A stretch of DNA of 7,275 nt, taken from a bacterium UBP6_UBA1196. Its GTDB lineage: Bacteria > UBP6 > UBA1177. Within the stretch, counting starts at the first letter, position 1. The number at the start of each line of letters is the position of its first letter. The stretch is taken from NCBI GenBank assembly GCA_002310035.1, contig DBYC01000081.1, forward strand, positions 1 to 7,275. The letters are read 5' to 3'. Below, in pieces: positions 5,127-7,275 of this stretch. The notes beneath the pieces were generated by a model. It saw only the letters and a program-made list of their open reading frames with translations, had not been told where the DNA came from and did not search any database. Both the position numbers and the translations under genes were made by a program.

Positions 5127-7002
5127 AAAAATCGCATTTTATTTGCTTTTTATGTGCACTCCGCTGCTTTTTGCCGAAAGTTACCTTACAAATGTGGAAA
5201 CTGAACCGGGGCATGCAAATCTGAATTACGGAGGGTCGCTCAAATTCTACTACGACCTGCCTAAACCGTCTCTTGTCAAAAAAGCATATCTGCAAATTGA
5301 CATTGACGGTGCGTCGTCGACATTCGACACGACCGTTACGGAAAGCGGATTTCTGACCATTGACAACTCGCTTGCGCTTTCCGGCGAAGAGCTTTACAAA
5401 GCGATCCTTAACCTCCGAGATATCGAGAATTCAGATGACAAATCCCTAGCCGACGGCACTTACAATGTGAGAGTCAGAGTGGAACTCGACACTTCGTCGA
5501 ACAAAAACAACGATGACGACGATGAAAACGATGACAGTGACAATGAAGATCCGGCTACAATTCCGGAATATGCAGAAAAAACCGTTCATGTAGTTTTTGA
5601 CAACAAACCGCCGAAAGCTCCTTCAGCGATAGAAGTCGAAGGCGGCAACCAGCAAATGCTTATCAGAGTCACTCCGCCAAGCACGGAAGACGGTAAAGCT
5701 AAAGAAAAAATCGGAAAATATTATGCAAAAATAACCGGAATATTCAAAAGCGGCGATGCCGAGACTCAAACGACTCTTGAATATGAATCTTTAGTCGATT
5801 CAGACAGTTACAATCAAATTTGGGAATTTACCGTCAAAGGTAAGGACGGATACGAATTCATCAACAACGACGAAGGCGAAAACACAAGGAACTACATGAT
5901 CGATGTCTATGCCGAAGACATCGCCGGCAACAGCGATGAAAAAGCTGTGGTCGCGATCGACGCTTCGGCAGTTTCGACCTACGGTTTCTGGAGCAATTAC
6001 AAATCGCAGGGAGGAAAAGACGACGGCGGATTCTGCTTTGTCGCAACGGCAGGTTTCGGCAGCTACTTCCATCCCAGCGTCGAACTTTTACGCAACTTCC
6101 GCGATTCAGTTCTCGCCAATTTCGAACTCGGAAAGAAATTCATAGCGGCTTACTATAAATATGGCAGCTATCCTGCTGAAATAATTAAGGATTCTTCCAT
6201 ACTTCGCGCAGCTTCCAGAACACTTCTCATGCCTTTGGTAATCCTGGCCTGGTTTTTAACAACATTTTTAGGACGAATTTTCATGGTTTCATGGTTGTTT
6301 TCACTTGCATTTTTTGCCTTTAAATCGGGCAGAAAATCACTTTTGGCACTTTTATTCGTTATCGTTATCGCCGTTCCGGCTCATGAACTTTCGGCGAAAG
6401 AAAACCGGATCCACGGCGAAGCAAGCTTCACCAACCTCATTTATTACCCGAATATCGACGGGGAAATCAACGGCACTCCGTTCAAGGATGTCGCCGGATC
6501 ACAGCTGAGGTGGCTTCCGATGCTCACTTTCGGTTTCGCAGTTCCGACCGAATACATCAGGATCTCATTCATAGGCGGCATCGGTTACACCAGATTCAAA
6601 GGGCGCGCAATGCGTTCCGACGGCACTCAAAGTTCCGACAGGACAACAATGCACTTCATACCGCTCAAAGCAGAGCTTAAGCTGCGTCCGGTTTACAATT
6701 TTCCGCTTTATCCCTATATCGCAGGCGGACTTGACTACTATCCGTGGGTGGTCCGCGACGGCGACAAAACAACTGAAAACGGCGGAACATTCGGACTTCA
6801 CGGAACAGTCGGCCTAATGCTGTCACTCAACTGGATGGATCCTTCATCTTCCAAAAAAATGAATGAAAACGGCGTAGTCAACACTTGTCTTTTCCTCGGC
6901 TACAAGTTTGAGAAAATCAATGACTTCTGGAGAGAAAAGAGCTTCGATCTTTCCAACCAGATGAAAAACAATTTCGAAGTCGGAATCGTTTTCGAGTTCT
7001 GA
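5119..7002 (+). CDS. Composite envelope protein: ectodomains, mid-chain CFI-box sorting module, C-terminal outer-membrane beta-barrel
   Basis: This is a 627-residue protein of unknown function. Residues 1-19 form a signal peptide (MIKK, hydrophobic core, LLFA cut). Residues 22-125 look like a beta-sandwich. Residues 126-146 are an Asp/Asn-rich linker. Residues 155-283 read like an Ig/fibronectin-III domain (KPPKAPSAIEVEGGNQQMLIRV, then YAEDIAGNSDEKAVV). Cys306 opens CFVATAGFGSYFHPSVELLR and FRDSVLANFELGKKF...YY, the CFI-box pattern of putative C-terminal sorting domains, followed by a long hydrophobic stretch (369-402). Instead of ending, the chain continues with KSGRK, a second signal-like segment (407-426, ending AHELSA) and about 200 residues of alternating beta-strands. 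The C-terminus is FEVGIVFEF, with terminal Phe627 as in BAM-targeted barrels. GAGGA (5109-5113) precedes the start, which overlaps the asd end by 8 bases. I saw no frameshift or stop at the junction, so it reads as a true fusion. Domain names are by pattern only. Confidence 0.8.
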   Translation: MIKKIAFYLLFMCTPLLFAESYLTNVETEPGHANLNYGGSLKFYYDLPKPSLVKKAYLQIDIDGASSTFDTTVTESGFLTIDNSLALSGEELYKAILNLRDIENSDDKSLADGTYNVRVRVELDTSSNKNNDDDDENDDSDNEDPATIPEYAEKTVHVVFDNKPPKAPSAIEVEGGNQQMLIRVTPPSTEDGKAKEKIGKYYAKITGIFKSGDAETQTTLEYESLVDSDSYNQIWEFTVKGKDGYEFINNDEGENTRNYMIDVYAEDIAGNSDEKAVVAIDASAVSTYGFWSNYKSQGGKDDGGFCFVATAGFGSYFHPSVELLRNFRDSVLANFELGKKFIAAYYKYGSYPAEIIKDSSILRAASRTLLMPLVILAWFLTTFLGRIFMVSWLFSLAFFAFKSGRKSLLALLFVIVIAVPAHELSAKENRIHGEASFTNLIYYPNIDGEINGTPFKDVAGSQLRWLPMLTFGFAVPTEYIRISFIGGIGYTRFKGRAMRSDGTQSSDRTTMHFIPLKAELKLRPVYNFPLYPYIAGGLDYYPWVVRDGDKTTENGGTFGLHGTVGLMLSLNWMDPSSSKKMNENGVVNTCLFLGYKFEKINDFWREKSFDLSNQMKNNFEVGIVFEF

Positions 7003-7009
7003 TATTTAC

Positions 7010-7042
7010 AAAAATCTTTTTAAGAATTTTTTCTGAAAAAAT
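7010..7042. terminator. AT-rich hairpins between convergent asd operon and frr
   Basis: Two overlapping inverted repeats lie just after the envelope-protein stop. One is AAAAATCTT/AAGAATTTTT (arms 7010-7018 and 7022-7031, one bulged A), ending in a T-run. The other is ATTTTTT-CTG-AAAAAAT (7026-7042), which also gives a T-run on the minus strand. They could end both convergent transcripts. The near absence of G-C pairs makes this weak. Confidence 0.4.
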
Positions 7043-7083
7043 AAAGTCAGCTATATCAGCCGCATTAGAAAAACCGTCGCAGC

Positions 7084-7275
7084 CTAGCCTTCGAGGATCT
7101 CTTTTTCTTTTGCTTTCGTGATGTCTTCGAGTTTTTTGATGTAGTCGTTGAGGTCTTTCTGAACTTTATCGGTGAATTTCTTTTCGTCGTCTTCAGTGAT
7201 CTCTTTGCCTTTCTGAGCCTTCTGAATATCGCTGATAGCGTCGCGGCGTATGTTTCTCAGGCTGACTTTGAACTT
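7084..7275 (-). CDS. frr: Ribosome recycling factor, C-terminal 63 residues
   Basis: The gene is cut by the right window edge, so its start is not seen. The translated end reads KFKVSLRNIRRDAISDIQKA and then EITEDDEKKFTDKVQKDLND, YIKKLEDITKAKEKEILEG and a TAG stop at 7086-7084. This is the closing long helix pair of domain I of ribosome recycling factor, with the family hallmark VxxRNIRRDA. The factor works with EF-G to split post-termination ribosomes in the cytoplasm. The end at KEKEILEG is the normal family length, so the 3' end is intact. It faces the asd operon, with about 80 bases between the stops. By general knowledge pyrH and tsf often sit upstream of frr, which would be outside the window. 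Confidence 0.95.
   Translation of the reverse strand, partial: KFKVSLRNIRRDAISDIQKAQKGKEITEDDEKKFTDKVQKDLNDYIKKLEDITKAKEKEILEG

Noticed and set aside
5125..5178. Lipoprotein signal in the composite envelope protein (Cys13)
   Set aside because: The residues before Cys13 are LFM, which do not fit a lipobox; a normal signal peptide cut near Ala19 fits better.
1..7275. tRNA genes, CRISPR arrays, insertion sequences or attachment sites
   Set aside because: The intergenic stretches were read on both strands; none showed tRNA cloverleaf arms, regular repeat-spacer units, transposase fragments or long terminal inverted repeats.

Overview
The window is a compact bacterial chromosome segment. It shows strong Shine-Dalgarno sites, overlapping genes and short spacers. 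The propionate/succinate genes (acyl-CoA carboxyltransferase, methylmalonyl-CoA epimerase, stand-alone B12-binding mutase subunit) suggest an anaerobic or fermentative metabolism. The outer-membrane-type lipoprotein and the beta-barrel ending in Phe suggest a two-membrane (Gram-negative type) envelope. I cannot name the lineage; the distant look of several proteins suggests a poorly sampled phylum.

Layout. Positions 1-879 (minus strand): a methylmalonyl-CoA epimerase gene followed by the start of a biotin-dependent carboxyltransferase gene that runs off the left edge. Positions 880-1052: a divergent promoter region. Positions 1053-2493 (plus): rlmB and rnc, overlapping by 17 bases, so a 23S rRNA methyltransferase is coupled to RNase III; a weak terminator-like hairpin follows. 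Positions 2597-3448 (plus): a markedly AT-rich lipoprotein gene with its own promoter, looking like an inserted gene. Positions 3485-3880 (minus): the B12-binding subunit of methylmalonyl-CoA mutase. Positions 3881-4103: a 223-base divergent control region with a good sigma-54-type -24/-12 element, a near-perfect 20-base palindrome and a sigma-70-like promoter facing the other way. Positions 4104-7002 (plus): asd overlapping by 8 bases a 627-residue envelope protein. Positions 7084-7275 (minus): the 3' end of frr. No stretch of more than 300 bases lacks a gene.

How the genes work together. Epimerase, B12 subunit and carboxyltransferase are three parts of one route (succinyl-CoA / (R)-methylmalonyl-CoA / (S)-methylmalonyl-CoA / propionyl-CoA), here split by the plus-strand rlmB-rnc and lipoprotein genes. 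rlmB, rnc and frr are ribosome maturation and recycling genes.

The most unusual item is the 5119-7002 protein. It has a signal peptide, beta-sandwich-like ectodomains, an Asp-rich linker and a CFI-box sorting module (CFVATAGFGS) with a hydrophobic anchor. In the same chain it then has a second signal-peptide-like segment and a complete-looking outer-membrane beta-barrel. A sorting domain normally ends a protein; here it sits in the middle.
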